A stretch of DNA of 36,583 nucleotides from an uncultured Victivallaceae bacterium (lineage in GTDB: Bacteria; Verrucomicrobiota; Lentisphaeria; Victivallales; Victivallaceae), in assembly GCA_944392655.1 (NCBI GenBank), contig CALXXL010000020.1, forward strand, positions 1 to 36,583, in the 5' to 3' direction. Made by a program: the position numbers and the translations under genes. This document shows, piece after piece, positions 8,421 through 14,913 of the stretch. The notes beneath the pieces are model-generated. The model had not been told where the DNA came from. It ran no database searches and saw only the letters and a program-made list of their open reading frames with translations. Position 1 is the stretch's first letter. The number at the start of each line of letters is the position of its first letter.

Positions 8421-9151
8421 AAATATCGATTATAACTCCGGTTCTGAATCAGGCCGCCACGATTGAGCGGACGATAAAAAGCGTACTCGGCGAAAGGCCG
8501 TGTGGCGCAGATATTGAGTATATAATTATCGACGGCGGCTCCAACGACGGAACCAGAGAGATTATCTCCGGATACGCTTCAGAGCTGGCCTACTGGCAGA
8601 GCCGGCCGGACGGTGGTCTGTATGATGCGATGAATCAGGGGATTGCTAGGGCGACGGGAGAGATTATCGGTATTATAAACGGTGATGACTACTATCTTCC
8701 CGGCGCCTTCAGCAAGGTAACTGCCGCATTGACGCCTTATTTTACCGGCGAGATGATTCTGTGGGGAGACGTGATTTACGAAAAACAGGGTCGGGTGAAA
8801 GGATTCCGGTCGGGCAACCGTTATATCGGTGCCTTTGCACCGCATCCATCCATGTTTGCAACGGCCGGCGTCTACCGGAAGATTGGCGGCTACGATACAA
8901 AATTCCGTTATCTTGCCGACTATGATTTCATGTACCGTGCAGTCAATGCTTTTATGATTCCGCATATCTATCTGGCTGAGCCGCTGGCCTTTTTCTCGGA
9001 GGGCGGACTGGCGGACAGTCATATAAGAGAGTGCCTGTACGACGAATTGATGATCAAGCTGAAATACGGACAACCATGGCTGGCAGCCTATCTTCTCTAC
9101 CGGCTGAAGCTGTTGAAAAACCGCCGCCGTATCCGTTCGGCGCAAAAATAA
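8417..9151 (+). CDS. GT2 family glycosyltransferase (WcaE-like)
   Basis: A 244-residue family 2 transferase. SIITPVLNQAATIERTIKSV (4-23) is the first nucleotide-binding strand and helix. IIDGGSNDGT (37-46) carries the acidic base site. SRPDGGLYDAMNQG (62-75) and INGDDYY (87-93) are characteristic of the WcaE-like subgroup of GT2, with the DD pair binding the metal-nucleotide complex. It is the last gene of the coupled operon and ends in an A-rich stretch immediately before the 9154-9181 hairpin. Its role is probably addition of one sugar to a lipid-linked repeat unit or LPS core. No polymerase or flippase is in the window, so completing genes must lie elsewhere. Confidence 0.82.
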   Translation: MKISIITPVLNQAATIERTIKSVLGERPCGADIEYIIIDGGSNDGTREIISGYASELAYWQSRPDGGLYDAMNQGIARATGEIIGIINGDDYYLPGAFSKVTAALTPYFTGEMILWGDVIYEKQGRVKGFRSGNRYIGAFAPHPSMFATAGVYRKIGGYDTKFRYLADYDFMYRAVNAFMIPHIYLAEPLAFFSEGGLADSHIRECLYDELMIKLKYGQPWLAAYLLYRLKLLKNRRRIRSAQK

Positions 9152-9153
9152 AA

Positions 9154-9181
9154 GCTCTTTCCGGAAGACACCGGAAAGAGC
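9154..9181 (-). terminator. Intrinsic terminator of the M20D gene
   Basis: Perfect 11-bp stem GCTCTTTCCGG/CCGGAAAGAGC with a 6-base loop. On the minus strand it is followed by TTTATTTTT, so it ends the ROK-nagA-M20D operon. The same stem would help stop the convergent glycan operon, although the + strand side lacks a U-run. Confidence 0.8.
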
Positions 9182-9201
9182 GCAAAACATGGTTGATTAA
9201 A

Positions 9202-10374
9202 TCAGCCGCGGAACTCTTTTTGGATCTTATTCCGCAGATTCTGATCTGACAGCACTTTAGCCGCGGTCAGCGCCACTGCTGCACCGGCGCGCATGGCCTG
9301 ATTATAGGCGAATTCAAGAGCGGCGCGTTGTTTGAACTCTTCGGAGTGGAGCGGAATTTCGCTGCCGTCGCCGATTACGTCAAACATGAAATTGACACCG
9401 GGGCATATAAGAGTCACATCAGCGAAGTCGGTGGATATTTTCTGAGTAATTGTCCTGAGTTCAAATCCGGCCTGAGTCATCGACTCCCGTGCGGTATCTT
9501 CCAGTGCCGGAACCGCCTTGTTGGCGGAGTAACTGTTCGGATATTTACGCAGTTCGACTTCGCAGTCGGTCATCATGGCCGCGCCGCGTGCTATGCGCTG
9601 AAAGCGTTCTTCCAGAGCCTTCTGCATATCGTTATCGGTACTTCTTACGTAGAAGAAGCTCGAGGTGTAATCCGGAATAATATTCGGCATTGCGCCGCCG
9701 TTGGTGATCACCCCGTGTACTCTGGCGGTACCCGGCAGCTGCTGTCTCCAGAAAGATATTCCGTTAAAGAGCAGATTCTGCGCGTCGAGTGCATTGATGC
9801 CCTTTTCCGGCGCTACTGAAGCGTGGGCGGCGCGTCCGTGATAGATCACGTCGTAACGACCCACCGCCAGATTGCCCGGGTCGGTATTGGTAGCGAAATA
9901 GGGGTGTGTGATCAGTGCGAAATCAAGATCATTCAGCACTCCGGCGCGAAGCAGGTCGATTTTTCCGCCCAGCGCCTCTTCTGCCGGAGAACCGATAAGC
10001 GCCACGGTTCCGGGCAGATTAAACTCTTTCATTGCCGCGGTGATTCCGGTAAACGCCGAGAGGGCGCTCAGCGTTATCAGGTGATGTCCGCATGCGTGTC
10101 CGATCTGCGGCAGGGCGTCATATTCGCTGAATATCCCGATAACCGGACCGTTGCCGCCATTGCTGAAATCGGCGCGGAAGGCGGTTTCCCGTCCGCCGAA
10201 GTTGCGCGTTACGTCCAACCCCATGCCCGACAGATATTCGCACTGTACTCTGGCTGAGTTGAACTCCTTTAAACCGACTTCCGGATTATCATAGATCTCT
10301 TTTGCCACCGCCGCCAGCGCATCTTTCTTTGCCGCGATTGCATTCTCTATTGCCGGAAGCATCTCTCTGGCCAT
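9202..10374 (-). CDS. M20D-family amidohydrolase (AbgB-like metallopeptidase)
   Basis: A 390-residue cytosolic zinc or manganese amidohydrolase. SEYDALPQIGHACGHH (83-98) has the Cys and His metal ligands of the M20D branch, which includes p-aminobenzoyl-glutamate hydrolase subunit B and Xaa-Arg dipeptidase. PAEEALGGK (130-138) holds the catalytic base glutamate and a ligand. YHGRAAHAS (about 178-186) is the dimerisation/lid domain signature. It hydrolyses an amide bond, typically an N-acyl or dipeptide link. It is the third gene of the ROK-nagA-M20D unit, separated from nagA by a 58-base gap with a hairpin. The context suggests an N-acylated amino-sugar or peptidoglycan-derived substrate, which is inference. 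Shine-Dalgarno AGGAGA precedes the ATG. Confidence 0.82.
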   Translation of the reverse strand: MAREMLPAIENAIAAKKDALAAVAKEIYDNPEVGLKEFNSARVQCEYLSGMGLDVTRNFGGRETAFRADFSNGGNGPVIGIFSEYDALPQIGHACGHHLITLSALSAFTGITAAMKEFNLPGTVALIGSPAEEALGGKIDLLRAGVLNDLDFALITHPYFATNTDPGNLAVGRYDVIYHGRAAHASVAPEKGINALDAQNLLFNGISFWRQQLPGTARVHGVITNGGAMPNIIPDYTSSFFYVRSTDNDMQKALEERFQRIARGAAMMTDCEVELRKYPNSYSANKAVPALEDTARESMTQAGFELRTITQKISTDFADVTLICPGVNFMFDVIGDGSEIPLHSEEFKQRAALEFAYNQAMRAGAAVALTAAKVLSDQNLRNKIQKEFRG

Positions 10375-10405
10375 GATAAATTTTTCTCCTGATTATATAT
10401 TTTCC

Positions 10406-10426
10406 TGTCCGGTATTCTGCCGGACA
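10406..10426 (-). promoter_or_regulatory. Intercistronic hairpin between nagA and the M20D gene
   Basis: Perfect 7-bp stem TGTCCGG/CCGGACA with a 7-base loop, about 30 bases before the M20D start codon. On the minus strand it lacks a U-run, so it more probably affects mRNA stability or relative expression than terminates. On the + strand a T-rich stretch follows. Confidence 0.4.
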
Positions 10427-10432
10427 ACTGTT

Positions 10433-11341
10433 TTATTTTTTTATTCCAATTACCGCCAGCGGGTTGCGGTAACCCACCGTTATTAATTCATCTTCAGTTA
10501 AAAGTTCGAGATCCCGGAGGTAATCCATGCACCTTTTCATGGTGAATGCTGAACCGACCAGACACTGTTTTACCGGATTATGCAGTTTTCCCTCCGGTTC
10601 CAGGATTGCGTCATTGCCAAGTACATTGTAACGTCCCGGCGGCAGTCCTGCTGCTGGAGAGCCGTCACTTATAACAATAATATTATCTGCTCCTTTGCAG
10701 CGGATAAAGCATTTGATCACTTCAGGCGGCAGGTGAAAACCGTCGGTAATTATCATCGCCTTCAGCCGGTCTTCCGCCAGAGCGTTGAAAATGACATTTT
10801 TGTGGCGCGGAAGCTGATTCGGAACGCCGTTGCCCAAATGGGTAAAAAGTTCTGCTCCGGCTTCTGCGGCATGAGCCAGCTCCTCCGGTTCCGCCGGACA
10901 GTGCCCGATGGATACGGTTACTCCGCGGGACTTAATATAGGGTATAAGTTTTCTGGCGGAAGCGGCAACGGTAATCAGTTTAAGTCTGCCGCGGCACAGG
11001 TCGAATAGTTCGTCAAACATCCCGTTTTCCGGCGGCAGCATCCACTCCGGATTATGACATCCGGAATACCCCGGAGCCTGATTAAGGAATGGCCCTTCCA
11101 GGTGAATACCGGGAATCTGCCCGGTCAGGCCGTGTTTTTCTATGGTTTCCGCGATGAGCGGCAGATTACGCCGGTATAGCTCCATAGAGCTGGTGATTAC
11201 CGTGGGCAGAAAAACAGCGGTTCCGGAGTTGAGAACGGCCTCGGCCGCGCGCATAAAATCATCGGCAGTCAACGTTGCGGAGGAGAAATCCACCCCGATT
11301 TGTCCATTTACCTGCAAATCCACCCATCCCGGAATAGTCAT
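10433..11341 (-). CDS. nagA: Short NagA-type N-acetylglucosamine-6-phosphate deacetylase
   Basis: Removes the acetyl group from GlcNAc-6-phosphate, feeding GlcN-6-P to glycolysis or cell-wall synthesis. It is recognised by PGWVDLQVNG (4-13), HLEGPF (80-85, metal-ligand Glu82), SIGHC (144-148, His147), FTHLGN (166-171, His168) and VISDGSPAAG (223-232, likely catalytic Asp226). At 302 residues it is about 80 short of E. coli NagA. It begins directly at the barrel sequence and lacks the N-terminal part of the small beta-sandwich. This is not a wrong start, because the ATG overlaps the stop of the upstream ROK gene (ATGA) and no in-frame extension is free of that gene. The usual HLFNAM is HLGNGV here, so specificity may differ. 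Confidence 0.78.
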   Translation of the reverse strand: MTIPGWVDLQVNGQIGVDFSSATLTADDFMRAAEAVLNSGTAVFLPTVITSSMELYRRNLPLIAETIEKHGLTGQIPGIHLEGPFLNQAPGYSGCHNPEWMLPPENGMFDELFDLCRGRLKLITVAASARKLIPYIKSRGVTVSIGHCPAEPEELAHAAEAGAELFTHLGNGVPNQLPRHKNVIFNALAEDRLKAMIITDGFHLPPEVIKCFIRCKGADNIIVISDGSPAAGLPPGRYNVLGNDAILEPEGKLHNPVKQCLVGSAFTMKRCMDYLRDLELLTEDELITVGYRNPLAVIGIKK

Positions 11342-12429
11342 ATTTCTACCTCCTGCGGATTGAAGAATTTATAATTCCACAGATCAGCCGGTTTCAGGGA
11401 ATAGAGTTCGCTCTGCATTACTTTCAACGCGGCTCCTCCGGCTGAGCCGATAGAATCCGGTTTACCGTAACGTATTTCCGGCATTCTGGTTCTGCCCTGC
11501 ATGGTTGAGTTTACTCCACTGGAGAGCAGGTTGAGGAAATCGCGGCCCAGCCGTTTGAAGTTGCCGTCCAGAATTATTCTTTCCGGATCGATAAATGAGG
11601 CAATGTTGCATAACAAATGCACGCATGGTTCAAGATAACGGCGGAAGCACTCTTCGCGGTCCGATGCTCCTGTTTCGGCGAAAATTTTCTGCATAGCCTT
11701 TTCCATCGGCATATATACGCCGTCTACCGGCACCGGCAGTTCGCGTACTTCACCTGCGGCAAAATTTACGCCGTTGAACTCCCCGCCCGGATAATGGATC
11801 ACCGAACCGATACCGTATTGAAAGTTGAGATAGAAAGAACAACCGTCTTCGCTCTCTTTAACGCCGTGCCACTCTGCTGCCGCCGCTGCGCGCACCCGGT
11901 TGTAAAATTTTACCGGCAGTCCGCATTCGCGGCTGAGCTGTTCGGCCAGATTCCGGCCGGCGATATCGAAATTAGCGGAGTACACTACTTCGTTGCTGCG
12001 GGTATCGACAATACCTGATATTGCGGCGCCGATGCCGCGGATATTGTGCATGGGGAAGCGCCTGCGCAGTTCAGCGGTGCTCTCCATGGCGGCGGCGGCG
12101 ATTGAGGAGATATTGTTATTGAATCTTTTATCCAGCTGAGCGATAATTCTGGCATTGCCGTTCAGAAGGACGCTGCGCATAGTATTTTCCGCACCGATGG
12201 TCAGGCCTATGGCGCAAAGGCTTTTTTCGGTAAATTCGAGCATGGTAGGCGGTTTGCCACCGGAAGATTTGGCGACTCCGGCCTCCTGGAGGAATCCGCG
12301 TGAAATGAGTTTATCGACCGCGGTGGATATAGCGGGGCGGCTGCGGTGCAGTTTCTGCGCCAAAGCTGCGCGTGAGTGTCTTCCGTTCTCCAGAAGTTCA
12401 ATTAAAATACTCTTTGCACTGTCTGCCAT
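11338..12429 (-). CDS. ROK-family transcriptional regulator (NagC/XylR type)
   Basis: A 363-residue regulator. The N-terminal winged helix-turn-helix (about 18-62, SRAALAQKLHRSRPAISTAVDKL then a wing with GGKPP) is fused to a ROK sugar-kinase fold. Members such as NagC and Mlc bind a sugar or sugar phosphate and release DNA. The ROK zinc motif (CGxxGCxE), expected shortly after GE in the central domain, is absent. In its place is AGEVRELPVPVDGVYMPME. It is cotranscribed with nagA (4-base overlap), so control of amino-sugar use with GlcNAc-6-P as inducer is plausible. There is no clear Shine-Dalgarno. A promoter and inverted repeat lie just upstream. Confidence 0.82.
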   Translation of the reverse strand: MADSAKSILIELLENGRHSRAALAQKLHRSRPAISTAVDKLISRGFLQEAGVAKSSGGKPPTMLEFTEKSLCAIGLTIGAENTMRSVLLNGNARIIAQLDKRFNNNISSIAAAAMESTAELRRRFPMHNIRGIGAAISGIVDTRSNEVVYSANFDIAGRNLAEQLSRECGLPVKFYNRVRAAAAAEWHGVKESEDGCSFYLNFQYGIGSVIHYPGGEFNGVNFAAGEVRELPVPVDGVYMPMEKAMQKIFAETGASDREECFRRYLEPCVHLLCNIASFIDPERIILDGNFKRLGRDFLNLLSSGVNSTMQGRTRMPEIRYGKPDSIGSAGGAALKVMQSELYSLKPADLWNYKFFNPQEVEI

Positions 12430-12474
12430 AATCGCGGTTTCAGCCTCTGTTTTGTTTTTTTTGTTTACAAAGAT

Positions 12475-12503
12475 AAGATACTTGTGTTTCTTCAGGAATA
12501 CAA
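12475..12503 (-). promoter_or_regulatory. Promoter of the ROK-nagA-M20D operon
   Basis: Minus-strand -35 TTGTAT (12503-12498) and -10 TATCTT (12480-12475) with a 17-base spacer, 45 bases upstream of the ROK start. Confidence 0.5.
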
Positions 12504-12504
12504 G
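12481..12504. promoter_or_regulatory. Imperfect inverted repeat, candidate ROK operator
   Basis: CTTGTGTTTC and GGAATACAAG match as an inverted repeat at 8 of 10 positions with a 4-base spacer. It covers the -35 and the spacer of the operon promoter, a suitable place for an autorepressor. Operator function is inference. Confidence 0.35.
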
Positions 12505-12546
12505 CTGAAAATCATGAAAAAAGCTCCGGCTGTTTCATAATGGCGC

Positions 12547-12576
12547 TTGTCTTGTTCCGACACAAAGGTGTATATT
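12547..12576 (+). promoter_or_regulatory. Possible promoter of the rdgC-like gene
   Basis: TTGTCT (12547-12552) and TATATT (12571-12576) with an 18-base spacer, 57 bases before the ATG. Other A/T hexamers nearby (12573-12590) could also serve as the -10, so the exact site is uncertain. Confidence 0.35.
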
Positions 12577-12633
12577 ATAAGATATAATTAATTTATCATG
12601 ATTTCATAACTGTTGCAAGTATAAGGAGAAGAA

Positions 12634-13728
12634 ATGTCATTTGAGCGAGGCACATTTGCCGTGACGATTTTTGAGCTGCCGGACAAGCTGCCGGATGATT
12701 ATATAGAGCGTTTTGCGGCGCGCAAGGCGGGAACGCTGGACAGTGTTACTGACGAGTTGCAGGTTGGCTGGGTATCCGGCCGTCATCTGTTGGAGAACAA
12801 TATTACCGAAGAGACGATATCAGCCGGAATCGGCTGCCGGGTTACGCTGCGGAAAGCGGTGCGTAAGATACCGGCTTCGCTTTTGAATGCGATGTGCAGC
12901 CGTGAAGAGTTGATCTGGATGCGGGCGAATGAATCGGATTTTGTGCCGTCACGGGTGAAAAAGGAGCTGAAAGAGGAGATACTGGAAAAGAATCTGCAGA
13001 AGTTCCCTCCTGCGGTAAGCGGAATTCCGGCGGTGATAGATATGGCGACAGACACTCTGTATATCTGTACTGGTTCGACGGCTCAGCTGGATGAATTTCT
13101 GATGGAGTTCAATGAGACTCTGCATCTTGATCCGGTGCCTTTTGCTCCGGCAGGCATGACGGAAGAACTGGCTGGCTGTTCAGTTGGCGACATTCCGTCT
13201 CTGGAGCTGGTCAAAGGAGCGCTGGATGAGCCGAATGTAAACCGTGATTTTCTTACCGCCCTGTGGTATTTTAATGAAACGGGCAGAACCGCGAAGCATC
13301 CTGAGTTTGGTGAATTTGAAATTGCGGTTGACGGGCCACTGGTATTTGCCAACGACGAGGACGGTTGCAACGGTGCGGCGGAGATTTCGGTAAAGAACGG
13401 GGAGAATCCGTTGCGCAGTGCAGAGGCCAAGGCCGCGTTAAGTGTGGGCAAAAAACTCCGTAAGGCGAAGATTTCGCTGGTGCGCGGCGACGAGGTGTGG
13501 AGCTGTGTATTTGATGCTGACAAGTTCAACTTTTCCGGCATGAAGCTGCCGGAGGGAGAAAAACTTGATCAGGACAGTGTCTTTGGTGAACGTCTTTTAA
13601 GTTGTTATATATTCAAATCCGGTATAGCCGCATTCTTCCGGCTTTATGCTGAGATGATGCTGGGAGTCAACCGGGAAAAAGAGGTTGCCGCCATTCAACG
13701 CTGGGCGGCGGAACATGATGGGGTGTAA
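12634..13728 (+). CDS. rdgC: RdgC-like recombination-associated DNA-binding protein
   Basis: A 364-residue protein with the layout of RdgC, a ring-shaped dimer that binds duplex DNA and restrains RecA. Matching landmarks are VGWVSG (44-49) near the start, VTLRKAVRKIPASLLN (69-84), a Lys/Glu-rich helix with LKEEILEKNLQKFPP, then AVIDMATDTLYICTGSTAQLDEFL, and a V-P-F junction. E. coli RdgC has MGWVPP, KKEEKILPS, LKDEVLHSLLPRAF, MWIDTVNGLIMVDCAS and VVPL in the same order. It is about 60 residues longer than the proteobacterial protein. Shine-Dalgarno AAGGAG sits 5 bases before the ATG. The next gene begins 2 bases after the stop. No recA or mobile element is nearby. Confidence 0.68.
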   Translation: MSFERGTFAVTIFELPDKLPDDYIERFAARKAGTLDSVTDELQVGWVSGRHLLENNITEETISAGIGCRVTLRKAVRKIPASLLNAMCSREELIWMRANESDFVPSRVKKELKEEILEKNLQKFPPAVSGIPAVIDMATDTLYICTGSTAQLDEFLMEFNETLHLDPVPFAPAGMTEELAGCSVGDIPSLELVKGALDEPNVNRDFLTALWYFNETGRTAKHPEFGEFEIAVDGPLVFANDEDGCNGAAEISVKNGENPLRSAEAKAALSVGKKLRKAKISLVRGDEVWSCVFDADKFNFSGMKLPEGEKLDQDSVFGERLLSCYIFKSGIAAFFRLYAEMMLGVNREKEVAAIQRWAAEHDGV

Positions 13729-13730
13729 TT

Positions 13731-14099
13731 ATGTGGAGCTGGTTATTTTCTCCAATTACCAGAACGGTGGGACTGCTGATCCTCTCGAATGTATTCATGA
13801 CCTTTGCATGGTATGCGCACTTGAAGAATCTCAGCAATAAACCGTGGTTTATTGCGGCGCTGATCAGCTGGGGAATTGCGTTTTTTGAATATATGCTTCA
13901 AGTTCCGGCGAACCGTATCGGGCATCAGCCCGGGGTGTTGACGCTGCCTCAGCTGAAGATTATTCAGGAGGTGATTTCGCTCAGTGTATTTGTGCCGTTT
14001 GTGCTGTTTTACATGCACGAGCCGCTGCGTTGGAATCACATTGCTGCGGGGATCTGCCTGGTAATGGCGGTAGTATTTATTTTTGTATTCAAGAGCTGA
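13731..14099 (+). CDS. DUF486 small membrane protein, DMT-like
   Basis: A 122-residue protein with four hydrophobic helices (about 10-30, 38-56, 75-92 and 98-119). NVFMTFAWYAHLK (20-32), FFEYMLQVPANRIG (51-64) and LKIIQEVISLSVFVPF are hallmarks of the DUF486 family, related to the drug/metabolite transporter superfamily. It lies in the inner membrane. The transported compound is not known for the family. It starts 2 bases after the rdgC-like stop and is followed by a terminator, so the two form a short operon. Confidence 0.82.
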   Translation: MWSWLFSPITRTVGLLILSNVFMTFAWYAHLKNLSNKPWFIAALISWGIAFFEYMLQVPANRIGHQPGVLTLPQLKIIQEVISLSVFVPFVLFYMHEPLRWNHIAAGICLVMAVVFIFVFKS

Positions 14100-14103
14100 G
14101 TTT

Positions 14104-14156
14104 TTCCGCACCGTCCAATCCCCCCGGTGACGACCGGGCGTTGCGGAAGTTTTTTT
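14104..14156 (+). terminator. Branched intrinsic terminator
   Basis: Outer stem TTCCGCA (14104-14110) with TGCGGAA (14142-14148) and inner stem CCCGG (14123-14127) with CCGGG (14134-14138), followed by seven T. It ends the rdgC-like/DUF486 transcript just before the FKBP gene. Confidence 0.7.
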
Positions 14157-14182
14157 AATCAGTCACCGGAGGAATAAAGAAA

Positions 14183-14806
14183 ATGGAATTTAAAAACGAT
14201 GTAGAAAAGGTGAGTTATGCTTTGGGGTTGAATGTTGCGGAATATTTCCGCAGTCTGCCTTATGATGTGGATTTTGCTTTTGCGGCGCAGGCTTTGAGTG
14301 ATGCGGCGGCTGGCAAACCTGCTATTACGCAGGATGAATATCATGCCACAATGCAGAAGTTCCAGAAGCTGATGCAGGAAGCCGCGGAAAAGCACATGGC
14401 GGAAATGGCGAAGAAGAACAAACTTGAAGGCGATAAATTCCTGGCTGAAAATGCCAAGAAAGAGGGAGTGAAGAGTACGCCGAGCGGTCTTCAGTACATT
14501 GTAATTACTGAAGGCGAGGGGGATACTCCGACTTCTACAGACATAGTAAAAGTACACTATACCGGCACATTGATAGACGGCCGTGTATTTGACAGTTCAG
14601 TATCCCGCGGGGTTCCGGCGCAGTTCGGTGTAAATCAGGTTATTCCCGGCTGGACAGAAGCGTTGCAGATGATGAAAGTTGGCAGCAAATACAAACTTTT
14701 CCTGCCTTCCGACATTGCTTATGGTGAACGTGGAGCAGGCGAAATGATCCAGCCGAATTCGACGCTGATCTTTGAAGTTGAACTGCTTGACATCATTAAG
14801 AAGTAA
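14183..14806 (+). CDS. FKBP-type peptidyl-prolyl isomerase (FklB/Mip type)
   Basis: A 207-residue prolyl cis-trans isomerase, the same length as E. coli FklB. Residues 5-95 form the helical FKBP N-terminal dimerisation region (KVSYALGLNVAEYF... then a long Lys/Glu/Ala-rich helix). Residues 110-205 form the FKBP fold: VHYTGTLIDGRVFDSS (about 129-144), VIPGWTEALQMMKVGSK and the closing YGERGAG plus FEVELLDI. It has no signal peptide, so it should work in the cytoplasm, unlike secreted Mip or FkpA. Shine-Dalgarno GGAGG lies 10 bases before the ATG. Terminators stand on both sides, so it is monocistronic. Confidence 0.88.
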   Translation: MEFKNDVEKVSYALGLNVAEYFRSLPYDVDFAFAAQALSDAAAGKPAITQDEYHATMQKFQKLMQEAAEKHMAEMAKKNKLEGDKFLAENAKKEGVKSTPSGLQYIVITEGEGDTPTSTDIVKVHYTGTLIDGRVFDSSVSRGVPAQFGVNQVIPGWTEALQMMKVGSKYKLFLPSDIAYGERGAGEMIQPNSTLIFEVELLDIIKK

Positions 14807-14824
14807 TAAACTATTGGGATTGAG

Positions 14825-14848
14825 GCCGGAGTTTTCTCCGGCTTTTTT
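14825..14848 (+). terminator. Intrinsic terminator of the FKBP gene
   Basis: Perfect 7-bp stem GCCGGAG/CTCCGGC with a TTTT loop, followed by six T. It starts 18 bases after the FKBP stop. Confidence 0.85.
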
Positions 14849-14913
14849 GCTTTTGCAGTTGCGTGCGGCGGAATATCATGATATATTCTTTTCACAAACG
14901 GGAGACGATGATT

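Noticed and set aside
10375-10432. Full terminator separating nagA from the M20D gene
   Set aside because: The hairpin lacks a U-run on the coding strand, so the two genes are kept as one operon.
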